From: Elusimicrobiota bacterium
Lineage (GTDB): Bacteria > Elusimicrobiota > Elusimicrobia > FEN-1173
Length of the DNA stretch: 64,000 nucleotides
Reading direction: 5' to 3'
NCBI GenBank assembly: GCA_016715645.1
Contig: JADJZR010000009.1
Location: 1-64,000 of the forward strand
Numbering within the stretch: position 1 is the stretch's first letter; each line of letters begins with the position of its first letter. The notes under the pieces are model-generated. The model saw only the letters and a list, made by a program, of their open reading frames with translations. It did not search any database and was not told the DNA's origin. Of this stretch, positions 8,312-18,706 are shown in pieces. The translations under genes were made by a program, and so were the position numbers.

Positions 8312-9370
8312 ATGATGACGTTAAGCTTAATTCCTGTTTTTACAACGCGCACCCTCAGAAGCGGACGTTTTTTGATCGGGCGGGGGAAGGGCGTATGGGC
8401 GGGCCTTTTTCTGGGGGCCTTTCTGTTAGCGGTGGATCTGGCCGGGGCTGTGCGGATCAACGAGGTGGCGTTTAACGAAGAAACGGGGTCTCCTGATTGG
8501 GTGGAACTTTTCAATGAAGGGGACCAGCCTGTGCCTGTCGGGGAGTGGGTGCTGGACGACGGGGACGCCGCGTCAGGCAAGCACATTTTTTTGCCGGACG
8601 GGTTGGTGATGCCCCCGGGGGTGTATTTAACCGTGATGGTAAAAGCCGCGGGCGCATCGATCGGGGATTTTTCTAGCGGATCCATGACGGTTTATTCCGG
8701 CACCGCCACCACGGTGAGCCTGGCCGCCACGGAGGACCAGGTGGGCCTCTATTCGGGCCGGTCCCTATCGTCGGCAACGGTGGTGGATTTCCTGGCGTGG
8801 GTGACCGACGGGGATTACGGCGGCGCGCTCGATCGAGCGCATGTAACCGCTTTTTTGGCTGGTCTTTGGCCGGAAGACGGCGCGGTGGATCTTTCCCGGC
8901 CCGTGAAAGGCCAATCGGTGGGCCGCCGGCGCAACGGACAGGGGGTCGGCCCGGCGGCGTTTCAGCTTTTTACCCGACCGACGCGGGGCGCCTCCAACGA
9001 ACCGGCTCCCTCTCCTTTCGCTTCGGCTCTATCGGTGGACCCGGCTCGACGCTCCTTTTCGCCGTTTGATTCGGACCCGTCATACCAAACCACTTCGTTT
9101 TATTTCAACGCGGGACTGACGGCGGTCAAAACGTTGCGGGTGCTTGACCGGCGCGGGAATACGGTGCGCACCTTGGTTGAAAACGATCGGGAACCCGGGG
9201 GTATTGATTTTTCGGGGTTGGGGTCCGGCCGGGTCGTGTGGGACGGCCGTGACGACGGAGGTCAAATCGTGCCCCTGGGCCTTTACTTGGGCCTTTTTGA
9301 AGCCACTGATCCGTCTTCGGGAGCAACGGACCGCTCCCGCGCCGCCGTGGCCGTGGGTCGGCCGAAATGA
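8312..9370 (+). CDS. secreted lamin-tail-domain protein with C-terminal FlgD-like Ig domain
   Basis: 352 aa; ATG 8312 or 8315. A hydrophobic segment at about 28-46 (VWAGLFLGAFLLAVDLAGA) is a signal peptide with a long basic N-region. Residues about 47-190 form a lamin tail domain: VRINEVAFNEETGSPDWVEL, then FNEGDQPVPVGEWVLDDGD. The C-terminal 90 residues (TAVKTLRVLDRRGNTVRTLV, GRVVWDGRDDGGQIVPLGLY) are the FlgD/CHU_C-like Ig fold that is common at the end of exported proteins in FCB and Elusimicrobia-type bacteria. It probably sits in the envelope or is secreted. The ATGA overlap with the PorV-like gene that follows suggests the two products are made and used together. Confidence 0.8.
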   Translation: MMTLSLIPVFTTRTLRSGRFLIGRGKGVWAGLFLGAFLLAVDLAGAVRINEVAFNEETGSPDWVELFNEGDQPVPVGEWVLDDGDAASGKHIFLPDGLVMPPGVYLTVMVKAAGASIGDFSSGSMTVYSGTATTVSLAATEDQVGLYSGRSLSSATVVDFLAWVTDGDYGGALDRAHVTAFLAGLWPEDGAVDLSRPVKGQSVGRRRNGQGVGPAAFQLFTRPTRGASNEPAPSPFASALSVDPARRSFSPFDSDPSYQTTSFYFNAGLTAVKTLRVLDRRGNTVRTLVENDREPGGIDFSGLGSGRVVWDGRDDGGQIVPLGLYLGLFEATDPSSGATDRSRAAVAVGRPK

Positions 9371-10173
9371 AAAAGGCCTATTTTGTTTTTATTGCGCTGT
9401 TCGCGGCCCACGTCCAGGGCGCGTTCGAAGAGGTCCCGTTTTCGGCCCGGGCGTCGGCGTTGGGAGAATCCCTGGTGGCCGACACCTCCGGTGTGGACGC
9501 TTTTTACGTGAACCCCGGCGCCCTGGCCATGGCCGACCAGGCGGGTCTCGTGATGGGGCACACGCGCCTTTTTAACGACGGGGAATGGCCTTCCAATGCG
9601 CTGGCGGCGGTGGTCCCCACAAAACGGTGGGGATCCTGGGGAGGGAGCTGGACGGATTTGGGATCGGCACTCTACAGGGAAAAAGAGTTGGCCTTGGCGT
9701 GGGCCTGGCGGTGGCGGGAACGGTTGGGCGTGGGCGCCGCCATTAAACGCCAGGAAGTGCGGGTGGAACGCTACGGCGCATTGGGCGCGTGGCAATGGGA
9801 CGCGGGCTTGCTGGGCCGTCCCCGGCCCCATGTGGAAGTGGGGGTGTCGGTGAAAAATGTCACCCAAACCCGTTTAGGAAACGCCGAGTCGCCGCCCGCA
9901 CTTTTTTCGGCGGGGGTGTCGGGCGGTCTTTTTCCCAACGGAAAAACCAGCGTGGCGGCCACCCAAACGTCGGAGGGCCGATCCTCGTGGCGAGCGGGCC
10001 AGGAGATCGAGGTCCAAAAAATATTTGCGTTACGGGCCGGGTATGAGTCGAACCCGAACCGGTTTTCGTGTGGGTTCGGTTGTCGTCGCAGACCGTTGGA
10101 ACTGGACTATGCTTTTTCGGCCACCTCGGACTTGCCGGAACAACACCATTTTTCCCTTACCTACCGCCGCTAA
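9367..10173 (+). CDS. PorV/PorQ (UPF0164)-like outer-membrane beta-barrel protein
   Basis: 268 aa with signal peptide (MKKAYFVFIALFAAHVQG). The N-terminus of the mature protein has the family hallmark SARASALGESLVADTSGVDA followed by FYVNPGALAMADQAGLVMGH, i.e. the 'D..a..yNPAg' motif of PorV/PorQ/FadL-like barrels. Alternating hydrophobic strands run to the end (DLPEQHHFSLTYRR). PorV in type IX secretion delivers exported proteins with C-terminal Ig domains, so the overlap with the upstream lamin-tail/FlgD-like gene is functionally suggestive. No other type IX component is in the window, and UPF0164 barrels also occur without it. Confidence 0.78.
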   Translation: MKKAYFVFIALFAAHVQGAFEEVPFSARASALGESLVADTSGVDAFYVNPGALAMADQAGLVMGHTRLFNDGEWPSNALAAVVPTKRWGSWGGSWTDLGSALYREKELALAWAWRWRERLGVGAAIKRQEVRVERYGALGAWQWDAGLLGRPRPHVEVGVSVKNVTQTRLGNAESPPALFSAGVSGGLFPNGKTSVAATQTSEGRSSWRAGQEIEVQKIFALRAGYESNPNRFSCGFGCRRRPLELDYAFSATSDLPEQHHFSLTYRR

Positions 10174-10177
10174 GGTT

Positions 10178-12121
<1,944 letters not shown>

Positions 12122-12127
<6 letters not shown>

Positions 12128-12150
12128 AATACGACATAACTGGTTAGAAT
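12122..12150 (+). promoter_or_regulatory. sigma-70 type promoter of mdh (TTGTAA-17-TAGAAT)
   Basis: TTGTAA at 12122-12127 and TAGAAT at 12145-12150 are separated by exactly 17 bases. The mdh start is 31 bases downstream, behind a strong Shine-Dalgarno (AGGAAGGGGG). This indicates that mdh starts its own transcript rather than being read from the barrel gene. Confidence 0.7.
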
Positions 12151-12181
12151 TACTTTTCACTTCCAGGAAGGGGGAACTTCG

Positions 12182-13132
12182 ATGCGGAAAAAATTGACGG
12201 TGGTGGGCGCGGGAAATGTGGGGGCCACGTTGGCTCAGCGGTTGGCCGAGTTGGAGTTGGGGGATGTGGTGTTGGTGGACATCCCGGCCACCGAGGGAAT
12301 GCCCGCGGGAAAGGCGTTGGACATTCGTCAATCGGGTCCGGTCTACGGTTATGACGGCCGTATCACCGGCACAACAGAATACGGGCCCACGGCCGGGTCC
12401 GACATTGTGGTCATTACGGCGGGTGTGCCTCGCAAACCCGGTATGAGCCGCGACGACCTGTTGAACATTAACGCGGGCATCGTCAAAAACGTGTCCGAAC
12501 AGGTTGCCAGGCATTCCCCGAACGCGATTTTGATTGTTGTTTCAAACCCACTTGATGCCATGGCCCACGTGGCGTTGCGCGTGACGGGCTTCCCCAAAGA
12601 ACGGGTGATCGGTATGGCTGGGGTATTGGACTCGGCCCGGTTGGCGGCTTTTTTGGCGGAAGCGTTGGATGTGTCCGTTAACGACATTCAGCCCACGGTG
12701 TTGGGCGGACACGGCGACACCATGGTCCCCGTGGCCCGATACACGACGGTGGCGGGCGTGCCCGTGACCGAGCTGATGAAACCCGACCACCTGGCCGCCA
12801 TTCTACAACGCACCCGCGACGGCGGCGCCGAGATCGTTAAGCTCCTGAAAACGGGGTCCGCATACTACGCGCCGTCGGCGGCAGTGGCCGCTATGGTGGA
12901 GGCCATCCTCAAAGACAAAAAGCGAATCCTCCCCTGTGCCGCTTTCTTGGAAGGCCCCTACGGCGTGAACGGCCTATTTTTGGGCGTGCCGGTTAAATTG
13001 GGTGCCCGTGGTATCGAACAGGTCATCGAAATTCGCTTGAACGATGAAGAAAAGGCGGCGCTCCAAAAGTCCGCCCAGGCCGTGCAAGACCTGGTGGACG
13101 TTTTGAAGCGAACCAACATTGTTTCGGCTTAG
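12182..13132 (+). CDS. mdh: malate dehydrogenase (LDH-like type)
   Basis: 316 aa, usual length. It catalyses NAD-dependent interconversion of malate and oxaloacetate in the TCA cycle, cytoplasmic. The Rossmann motif GAGNVGATLAQRLAE is followed by the NAD-selective acidic residue in VVLVDI, TAGVPRKPGMSRDDLL (substrate Arg on the mobile loop), VSNPLDAMAHVALRVTG, GMAGVLDSARLAAFLAEAL and the catalytic His in GGHGDTMVPVARY. The loop residues and NPLD point to malate rather than lactate. It has its own promoter and ribosome binding site. It cooperates with icd (43988), sucCD (55603) and sdhCAB (25625). Confidence 0.96.
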   Translation: MRKKLTVVGAGNVGATLAQRLAELELGDVVLVDIPATEGMPAGKALDIRQSGPVYGYDGRITGTTEYGPTAGSDIVVITAGVPRKPGMSRDDLLNINAGIVKNVSEQVARHSPNAILIVVSNPLDAMAHVALRVTGFPKERVIGMAGVLDSARLAAFLAEALDVSVNDIQPTVLGGHGDTMVPVARYTTVAGVPVTELMKPDHLAAILQRTRDGGAEIVKLLKTGSAYYAPSAAVAAMVEAILKDKKRILPCAAFLEGPYGVNGLFLGVPVKLGARGIEQVIEIRLNDEEKAALQKSAQAVQDLVDVLKRTNIVSA

Positions 13133-13160
13133 TTCTTTTTTCGGCAAACGGAGGAAGCCC

Positions 13161-13373
13161 ATGAGCACGGAAACGCTAAACTGCGGCAAACGCACCTACA
13201 TTCTTGAAAGCCGTATCACCAAAAACGGCCACAAGTACATGATGTTGACGGAGAAAAGTTTTGGCCGGATGTCAAAAGTGATGGTGTTCCACGACCACAT
13301 GAACGATTTCTTGGCCGCAATGGAACGGGTGTCCCAGGCCGAACCGTTGATGGTTGAAACGTCGGTCAACTGA
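13161..13373 (+). CDS. small PUR-family (DUF3276-like) nucleic-acid-binding protein
   Basis: 70 aa from ATG 13161, six bases after GGAGG. The sequence GKRTYILESRITKNGHKYMM followed by LTEKS and KVMVFHDHMNDFLAAMERV matches the strand-strand-strand-helix repeat of bacterial PUR proteins (DUF3276, Borrelia BpuR), which dimerise and bind single-stranded DNA or RNA. The expected length is 70-120 aa. It sits between mdh and coaX and may be on the mdh transcript. The assignment rests on motif memory, not a search. Confidence 0.6.
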   Translation: MSTETLNCGKRTYILESRITKNGHKYMMLTEKSFGRMSKVMVFHDHMNDFLAAMERVSQAEPLMVETSVN

Positions 13374-13396
13374 GGTTTCCTATTTCTCATCCCTGG

Positions 13397-14185
13397 TTGT
13401 TGGCCGTCGATATTGGGAACACCCATGTCACGGTGGGCGCCTTGTCGGCGGAAGGGGCGGCGCCGCCAACGCCGTGGGCGGTGTGGCGGTTATCCACCCA
13501 CCGGCACGCGACGGCCGACGAGTTAAGCGTTACCTTCCAGTCTCTCATTCGTTCAGCGGGTTTGGACATTTCTTCCCTCTGCGCAATGGCTGTGGCCAGC
13601 GTCGTGCCCCCCTTGGACCCCATTTACCGCGACCTCTCGGCCAAATTTCATAATTGTCCCGTGTTTTTCATCGAGGCGGGTGTGAAAACAGGGGTTAAGG
13701 TTCTCTTGGACAATCCCAAAGAGGTGGGCGCCGATCGCGTGGTGAACGCCGCCGCCGCGTATGCCCGAGTTAAGGGCCCACTGATCGTGGCCGATTTCGG
13801 TACTGCCACGACGTTTGATTGTGTGGACAGAAACGGGGCCTATTTGGGCGGAGCCATTGCCCCGGGTCCCCAAATGGCGGCGGAAACACTTTATCAACGC
13901 ACCGCCAAACTGCCTCTCCTTGGCGCATTTCGCCAACCTCCCCAGGCCATCGGAAAAAATACCCAAGACAGCATCGCTGCGGGGCTATTCCACGGCTATG
14001 TGGGCCTCACGCGGGGTTTACTGGCTAAATTAATGAAAGAAATGCGGGGAAAACCAAAGGTTTTAGCAACAGGCGGGTTGGCCACTCTTCTGGCTCCGTC
14101 CGTGCCGGAAATACAAGAAGTTATCCCGGACCTAACTTTAGAAGGGATTTGGCGCATTTGGCGTTTAAATGTAACAAAAAAGTGA
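13397..14185 (+). CDS. coaX: type III pantothenate kinase
   Basis: 262 aa. It phosphorylates pantothenate, the first step of CoA synthesis (coaE for the last step is at 38463). ASKHA-fold motifs are clear: LAVDIGNTHVTVGAL (phosphate 1, Asp), NPKEVGADRVVNAAAAYA, VADFGTATTFDCVDRNG (phosphate 2), GGAIAPGPQMAAETLYQRTA and KVLATGGLATLL. The TTG at 13397 gives the family-typical N-terminus but lacks a close ribosome binding site. An ATT at 13382, six bases after GAGG, would add ISHPW and is a rare alternative. Confidence 0.93.
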   Translation: MLAVDIGNTHVTVGALSAEGAAPPTPWAVWRLSTHRHATADELSVTFQSLIRSAGLDISSLCAMAVASVVPPLDPIYRDLSAKFHNCPVFFIEAGVKTGVKVLLDNPKEVGADRVVNAAAAYARVKGPLIVADFGTATTFDCVDRNGAYLGGAIAPGPQMAAETLYQRTAKLPLLGAFRQPPQAIGKNTQDSIAAGLFHGYVGLTRGLLAKLMKEMRGKPKVLATGGLATLLAPSVPEIQEVIPDLTLEGIWRIWRLNVTKK

Positions 14186-14189
14186 ACTT

Positions 14190-14210
14190 TGTGGATAAAC
14201 CTGTGGATAA
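14190..14210 (-). promoter_or_regulatory. two perfect DnaA-box 9-mers (TTATCCACA) in direct repeat
   Basis: TGTGGATAA occurs at 14190-14198 and 14202-14210, i.e. two consensus TTATCCACA boxes on the minus strand 12 bases apart, within the 41-bp gap between coaX and the barrel gene. Binding is not shown. Confidence 0.45.
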
Positions 14211-14226
14211 AGGGGGAGGGTAAACC

Positions 14227-15138
14227 ATGAAAATTATTAAAATAGCTTTAATATCAATTGTTTGTTCGTTTTTTGGTCAAGTGTGGGCGGATACATCAGA
14301 TATTGGGCCTGATGCAGAAAAATTGGCACAGTGGTTCAGCCAGGAAGTGGCCCACGCTACGGCGTTTAATGCGGCGGCGAACCCCCAACTTCCGGGGGAA
14401 GTCCATAGTCTTTTGGGTGTGGAGGTTGGATTGTCAGCCGGTGTGAGTTCGACCAAAGTGGACAAGGACGGGTTTAATAATTTGCCTTTGGAGGAGCTGG
14501 AAACGTCCGGGTTTGACATGCCTTCCGACCTCATGGTGGGCATGCCCATTGTTCATGGAAAAGTGGGACTCCTGTGGGACCTCGACTTGGGTATAAAGTA
14601 CGGCCGACTGAGCTGGGACGATACCAACAAAGACGCGAAATCCGAAATCGAGAACACCGTGTGGGGCGTGGAAATACGTCGTCGTCTGATGGGGGAAGGG
14701 GCGACCGGCGTGGTATTGCCGGACGTGGCCTTGTCGTTGGCCTACGACCAATCGACCGGGGACGTGACGCGAACAGAACATTACAACGATGGGTCTTTGG
14801 ACGCGAACACAACTCTGAAATCCGAATGGCAGACGGGCGCGGTGACGGCCCGGGTGGTCGCTAGCAAACAGTTGCTTATCTTCACCCCTTACATCGGTGC
14901 GGGATACAGCCGGTTGATGGGCGACGCGGACACCACGATGGATGTGAACGAAGATGGATCTTCACTGGGTGTGGGGAACGTGTCCTCGAAGAGTTCCGCG
15001 AAAGCCGACGACGATGTCTTTCAAATTCTGGGCGGATGCGAATTTACATTTTTCCCGATGATCAAAATTAACGTTGGCGGCCTTTACGCGGACAAAGACT
15101 GGGCGGCGACGGCGGGCCTTCGGTTTAGTTTTAGGTAG
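14227..15138 (+). CDS. outer-membrane beta-barrel protein of unknown function
   Basis: 303 aa with signal peptide MKIIKIALISIVCSFFGQVW-A and a good GGGGGAGGG ribosome binding site. The mature part has an acidic N-terminal stretch, then paired amphipathic strands (GKVGLLWDLDLGIKYGRLSW, TVWGVEIRRRLMG, DVALSLAYDQSTGDV, AVTARVVASKQLLIFTPYIG, AGYSRLMGDADT) and ends in the classic barrel tail KINVGGLYADKDWAATAGLR-FSFR. This resembles OmpW/OprF-size barrels, but no specific family is recognised. Its first 60 bases are AT-rich relative to neighbours. The 3' end overlaps convergent def by eight bases. Confidence 0.75.
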   Translation: MKIIKIALISIVCSFFGQVWADTSDIGPDAEKLAQWFSQEVAHATAFNAAANPQLPGEVHSLLGVEVGLSAGVSSTKVDKDGFNNLPLEELETSGFDMPSDLMVGMPIVHGKVGLLWDLDLGIKYGRLSWDDTNKDAKSEIENTVWGVEIRRRLMGEGATGVVLPDVALSLAYDQSTGDVTRTEHYNDGSLDANTTLKSEWQTGAVTARVVASKQLLIFTPYIGAGYSRLMGDADTTMDVNEDGSSLGVGNVSSKSSAKADDDVFQILGGCEFTFFPMIKINVGGLYADKDWAATAGLRFSFR

Positions 15139-15649
15139 GGCGGGGCTGTTTCCGGCGGAACAGGTCGGTTTTCATGTCGGAGACGCGGTCCAGAAACAGA
15201 AGGCCGTCCAGGTGGTCGATTTCGTGTTGGAGGGCCACGGCTTCAAATCCTTCGCTTTCGTAGGCCGTCGGTGTGCCGTTTGGGTCGAGCCCGACCACGC
15301 GCACGCACGCGGATCGACGGACATCGGCAAGGAATTCTGGGATGGACAGGCATCCTTCCCGGAACGTGAGGGTTCCCTCGGCTTTCACGATCCGCGGGTT
15401 GAGGAGGGCTATTTTCCCGTGGCCCTTGGGGGGTTCTTTCCCCTTGCGGGGAGGGAGCCACGTGACGTCCACCACAATGGCCCGGACCAACGCCCCGATT
15501 TGGGGGGCCGCGATCCCCACGCCAGGCGTGGAATAAAGTGTGTCCGCCAGGTCGGTTAAAAGCTGAACGGCCTGTGCATCCACGGTTGTGACGTCCTGGC
15601 ACACTTCTTTTAGGAGTGGGTCGGGGAACAGAAGAACCGGTCGCAACAC
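15131..15649 (-). CDS. def: peptide deformylase
   Basis: 172 aa, GTG start. It removes the N-formyl group from nascent proteins. All three signatures are present: motif I GVGIAAPQIG, motif II EGCLSIPEF (metal Cys) and motif III QHEIDHLDGLLFLDR (two metal His and catalytic Glu). It follows the ACT-domain gene by six bases and is probably co-transcribed from it. Its last eight bases overlap the end of the barrel gene on the other strand. Confidence 0.96.
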   Translation of the reverse strand: MLRPVLLFPDPLLKEVCQDVTTVDAQAVQLLTDLADTLYSTPGVGIAAPQIGALVRAIVVDVTWLPPRKGKEPPKGHGKIALLNPRIVKAEGTLTFREGCLSIPEFLADVRRSACVRVVGLDPNGTPTAYESEGFEAVALQHEIDHLDGLLFLDRVSDMKTDLFRRKQPRPT

Positions 15650-15655
15650 GGGGAT

Positions 15656-16195
15656 TTAAAGGGTTTGAGACGAAAGCGCTTTGACGGAAACGGTAATCCC
15701 CATATCCGCCAAGGCGGCCCGGAGATCGTTCTCAAGAAAACCGGGAGTGATGCCGTCCGGTGTTTCTCCCTCCAAATACAAGATGTACCCTGAAGGGATT
15801 CCCTTTGATTCCGTGCGATGGGTGGACAAATCGGAGAGGTTCACTTTGAGCTTGGCCAAATGCTGAGTAACACGGTGGACGATACCGGGCCTGTCCGCGC
15901 CGTAAACGGAAATCAACACGCGTTCGCCGGTTTTCTCGGAAGCTTTTAATTCCCGGGACGACAACGCTTTGAGGTTGACGGTCAGCCCCAGTTTTTTTCC
16001 AAGCCCCCGCAGTTTTTTTTCCAACGCCCCCGTGCGAGGCGGCCCGCTCAAAATCAGAAGAATGGCAAACTCCCCTTGAAGGCGCGTCATGGCGCTGTCC
16101 TCAAGATTACATCCTTCATCGAAAAGAATTTTCGAAACCGCCGCCACCAACCCCGGCCGATCCCGCCCCGCCGCCGTCAATAGGTATCGTTTCAT
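15656..16195 (-). CDS. GcvR-like protein with two ACT domains
   Basis: 179 aa from the ATG at 16195; an in-frame extension to 16255 is hydrophobic and unlikely to be used. Two tandem ACT domains are seen: residues 1-80 (KRYLLTAAGRDRPGLVAAVS followed by KILFDEGCNLEDSAM) and about 95-175 (RVLISVYGADRPGIVHRVTQ). Each carries the GxDRPG ligand-binding turn of the GcvR/PurU-type regulators. Relatives sense glycine or other amino acids and act through protein partners. No glycine-cleavage genes are nearby, so the target is unknown. No Shine-Dalgarno is evident. Confidence 0.8.
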   Translation of the reverse strand: MKRYLLTAAGRDRPGLVAAVSKILFDEGCNLEDSAMTRLQGEFAILLILSGPPRTGALEKKLRGLGKKLGLTVNLKALSSRELKASEKTGERVLISVYGADRPGIVHRVTQHLAKLKVNLSDLSTHRTESKGIPSGYILYLEGETPDGITPGFLENDLRAALADMGITVSVKALSSQTL

Positions 16196-16322
16196 AGAGA
16201 AAATATACAACACCCGAAGGAGTTCGAAAAGCGGAATAAAGTAAAAAAAATACATAGTACACTTTCATTGTGGGATTGTTAAAATGTTTCCGTCGCTCAT
16301 TCATCATTTCTGGGAGACCCGA

Positions 16323-17553
16323 ATGCGTCTAATTTTTCCTTCATCTTTTTTCCAGGTCCATTTTAAACAATCCCTTTCCCTTGCACTCTGTTTAACTCTT
16401 GTCGGTTTATAGGTTGTCCCTGTTTTTGCTCGTGATAACGACGATTATTACGGCAATACTTACAGCAGTAACTACGGGTCTCGGGGTGGATATTCCGCTT
16501 CCGACTTTGATCGGCAGATGCAACAGGCCCGGGCTCGGATACAGAGTTTTGTGGGGCCGTCACCAAAACTTCAATTTCCGTCCGGTATGAGCCCCTCAGC
16601 TCAACCTAACCTACCAGCCTACGATTCGATTTCAATATTCGCCCCAGGTCAAAGTTTTGGATATCACCACGAAACCTGTCGTCAAGCTGGAAACATCTCC
16701 TTCCGTCCAAAAACCAACTTTAATCCAGTCGGTTAGCTCTGTCATCAAAGGGATTGGGGCTGGTGTTGTGGCGGTATTTAAGAACATCGGGGATGGGATC
16801 GTTCATCTCGCCCAAAACATTTTTGGATTGAACAAAAAGCCGGAAACCGCTGTGACGGCCCCACCCCAAGGATTGAATGAATCATTCAAGAATTTGGTGG
16901 AAATAGCTCCGGGGGTATTGCAGACCCATAACGGGAAAACCATCGCCCTTGGTCAAACCTGGGAACCGGGATCGACGTTTAAACAGGAAGGAAACGGCCT
17001 TCGACTGGTTGAAGGCACGGCTTTCGTCTCAAACTTCGGTGGAATTGTTCGGGAGGGTGGCGACTTGCCTATCCGGTTTATGGACGACGGTGGCAAAGTG
17101 AAACCGGTGGGGTTGGACTTTGACCGGTTGGCTGTGGGAATGACCATGAAGATCCAAGCCCCCGTGACAATCGAAGGGTTCGGCAAACTGTTGGGCGGGG
17201 ACATGACGTTTAAGGGCACGGCCAAGACCCCCGAAGGGACAATGGTCGGGAAATTCCAATTTGTGGGGGCGCAGGTTCAATTGGATGGCGCCCTGGGCGA
17301 GACGTTGGACCTATCAAGTCCGGCCAACTTAATCCGCGCGACCTTTGTTGTTGAGTCGGCTGTGATGAACTTGAAAAGTGCGGAGGTTCAAAGCAAGGAC
17401 AGGCGGTTGTTCGTGCAAGAATCAAAACCGGTGATGGACCTTAACCAGGTTGAAAAGAAGTTGGCCGCGGTGGGCGGAGGCCTTGCCGAAGCCCAAGGGC
17501 AATTTACGAAAGCCGACAGGGATTTCAGCAACGGGGCGTTGGGTAACGAGTGA
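16323..17553 (+). pseudogene. secreted protein gene broken by an in-frame TAG and a frameshift
   Basis: ATG 16323 opens a signal peptide (hydrophobic core SLSLALCLTLVGL) that hits TAG at 16410-16412. The same frame then continues as VVPVFA-RDNDDYYGNTYSSN and QQARARIQSFVGPSPKLQF, a plausible cleavage site and mature N-terminus. Between about 16588 and 16656 the coding signal moves to another frame (LTYQPTIRFQYSPQVKVLDI), which stays open to 17553 with 290 more residues, including VEIAPGVLQTHNGKTIALGQ and beta-rich repeats. Two independent lesions favour decay over a single sequencing slip. The protein family is not recognised. The 3' part alone (TTG 16657 to 17553) could still be translated. 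Confidence 0.6.
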
Positions 17554-17580
17554 AAACGGCAAAAGATTCCGACTTTACGA

Positions 17581-18024
17581 ATGGGTGCCAAAATGACAAA
17601 TGCGCAACGACTACCGATCGATCGAATGCCAGGAAGTATAGATGCGGCATTTGCTGGTCCTTGTGTCAGATATTTTTCTTTCCTGGAAAAACAACGAGGA
17701 TTTAAGGGGGACTTCTTTGGCGTTGCGGGAGAGACAACCGTTTCCTACGAAAAAGGGAATTGTCGGATTGATATTTTCTTTAATATCCCGGAGGCTCCTT
17801 CCTGTCAGGTATGTGAGGTAAAGGATGGAAGGGACATTAAAGTAAAAAAAATTATCCCTTCGTCCGATGCTGCAAAAGTAAAGATCAAAGAGATGAACTC
17901 CTTACGGGATAAAGAAGGCCTTGAACGGTGGCATACCACACTGAAGAATGGTGGGTTTAACGAGGCTATTGATTTAATTCTGAAAGGCATTTCGGAGGAA
18001 GTCAAAAAGACTCTTCTTCCTTGA
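17581..18024 (+). CDS. hypothetical protein, 147 aa
   Basis: ATG 17581 or 17593. The product is mixed, with an aromatic N-terminal half (VRYFSFLEKQRGFKGDFFGV, VSYEKGNCRIDIFFNIPEAP) and a Lys-rich helical C-terminal half (KVKIKEMNSLRDKEGLERWH). No signal peptide or membrane helix. GC content is visibly lower than in the flanking metabolic genes, as for the other genes of this island. The combination of a small alpha/beta body with a C-terminal helix is seen in immunity-type proteins, but that is only a guess. No family recognised. Confidence 0.5.
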   Translation: MGAKMTNAQRLPIDRMPGSIDAAFAGPCVRYFSFLEKQRGFKGDFFGVAGETTVSYEKGNCRIDIFFNIPEAPSCQVCEVKDGRDIKVKKIIPSSDAAKVKIKEMNSLRDKEGLERWHTTLKNGGFNEAIDLILKGISEEVKKTLLP

Positions 18025-18067
18025 TGTGTTCAGTTGAGTCTATCTACGAGGCCAAGGCTGATTTTTA

Positions 18068-18185
18068 GTAACTACTCAGGTCCCTCATCCGGCCCTCCGG
18101 GCCACCTTCCCCCAAGAGGGGAAGGAAAACAAAGATTTTCCCTCTCCTCTCGGGAGAGGGCAGGGTGAGGGGCCTGAGCTGTTAC
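18068..18185 (+). mobile_element. MITE-like palindromic element, copy 1
   Basis: 118 bp bounded by GTAACTACTCAGG and its near inverse CCTGAGCTGTTAC. The interior carries two hairpins, CCTTCCCC-CAAGA-GGGGAAGG and CCCTCTCC-TCTC-GGGAGAGGG. The reverse complement of 22996-23112 matches it over the whole length, with an identical central block of about 36 bases. There is no coding capacity. No clean target duplication remains at this copy. Confidence 0.8.
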
Positions 18186-18204
18186 GCAGATTCTTCCATT
18201 CTTT

Positions 18205-18570
18205 ATGAGCCCTAAAATGGAAAATAAACTTGAGCATCTCATTGAACTTGCTGGTGGTGTCTGTTTATTGGCATCCAAGGTCCTGCTACATTTGGAAGGG
18301 GAAATATCATTACCGACAAATGAGAGGGAGGGCAAGAGAGAGGTAATAAAAATCCTTGAATATTTTTCTGAAAATATCAGAAAGGAACTTGAATCCAAAT
18401 CTTGGCCTTTGCGTGATAAACGTCAGATGGCCGTCAGGTCGTTGTTTAGAGGGGTGGCCGACATTGGCTGGTACAACGATTATAAAATTGAAGAGACCGA
18501 TGTCGCTCAATTGTTTGAAATGACTCACCGCTTGGCGGAAGGTTACCGAAGGCTCCCCGAGACGGATTGA
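18205..18570 (+). CDS. hypothetical protein, 121 aa
   Basis: ATG 18205 or 18217, 20-30 bases after the MITE-like element. The product is predominantly helical and charged (KMENKLEHLIELAGGVCLLA, ILEYFSENIRKELESKSWPL, DVAQLFEMTHRLAEGYRRLP). No signal peptide or recognisable catalytic motif. Its low GC and position among broken genes mark it as accessory. It could belong with the 147-aa gene upstream, from which only the MITE separates it. Confidence 0.45.
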   Translation: MSPKMENKLEHLIELAGGVCLLASKVLLHLEGEISLPTNEREGKREVIKILEYFSENIRKELESKSWPLRDKRQMAVRSLFRGVADIGWYNDYKIEETDVAQLFEMTHRLAEGYRRLPETD

Positions 18571-18706
18571 AAATCATTCCCCGCCTCTTTGAATCGGGTC
18601 TGAAATCATTGGGTTTTCCAGGTGTTGACAATTTCTTTATAAAATCGGGAGAATTCTAATTTCCCTTCCATTCGGTGTTCATATTGGATTCCGATACATA
18701 CGATAC

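Noticed and set aside
14190..14210. Chromosome replication origin
   Set aside because: Only two DnaA boxes, no AT-rich unwinding region and no dnaA, dnaN or gidA nearby.
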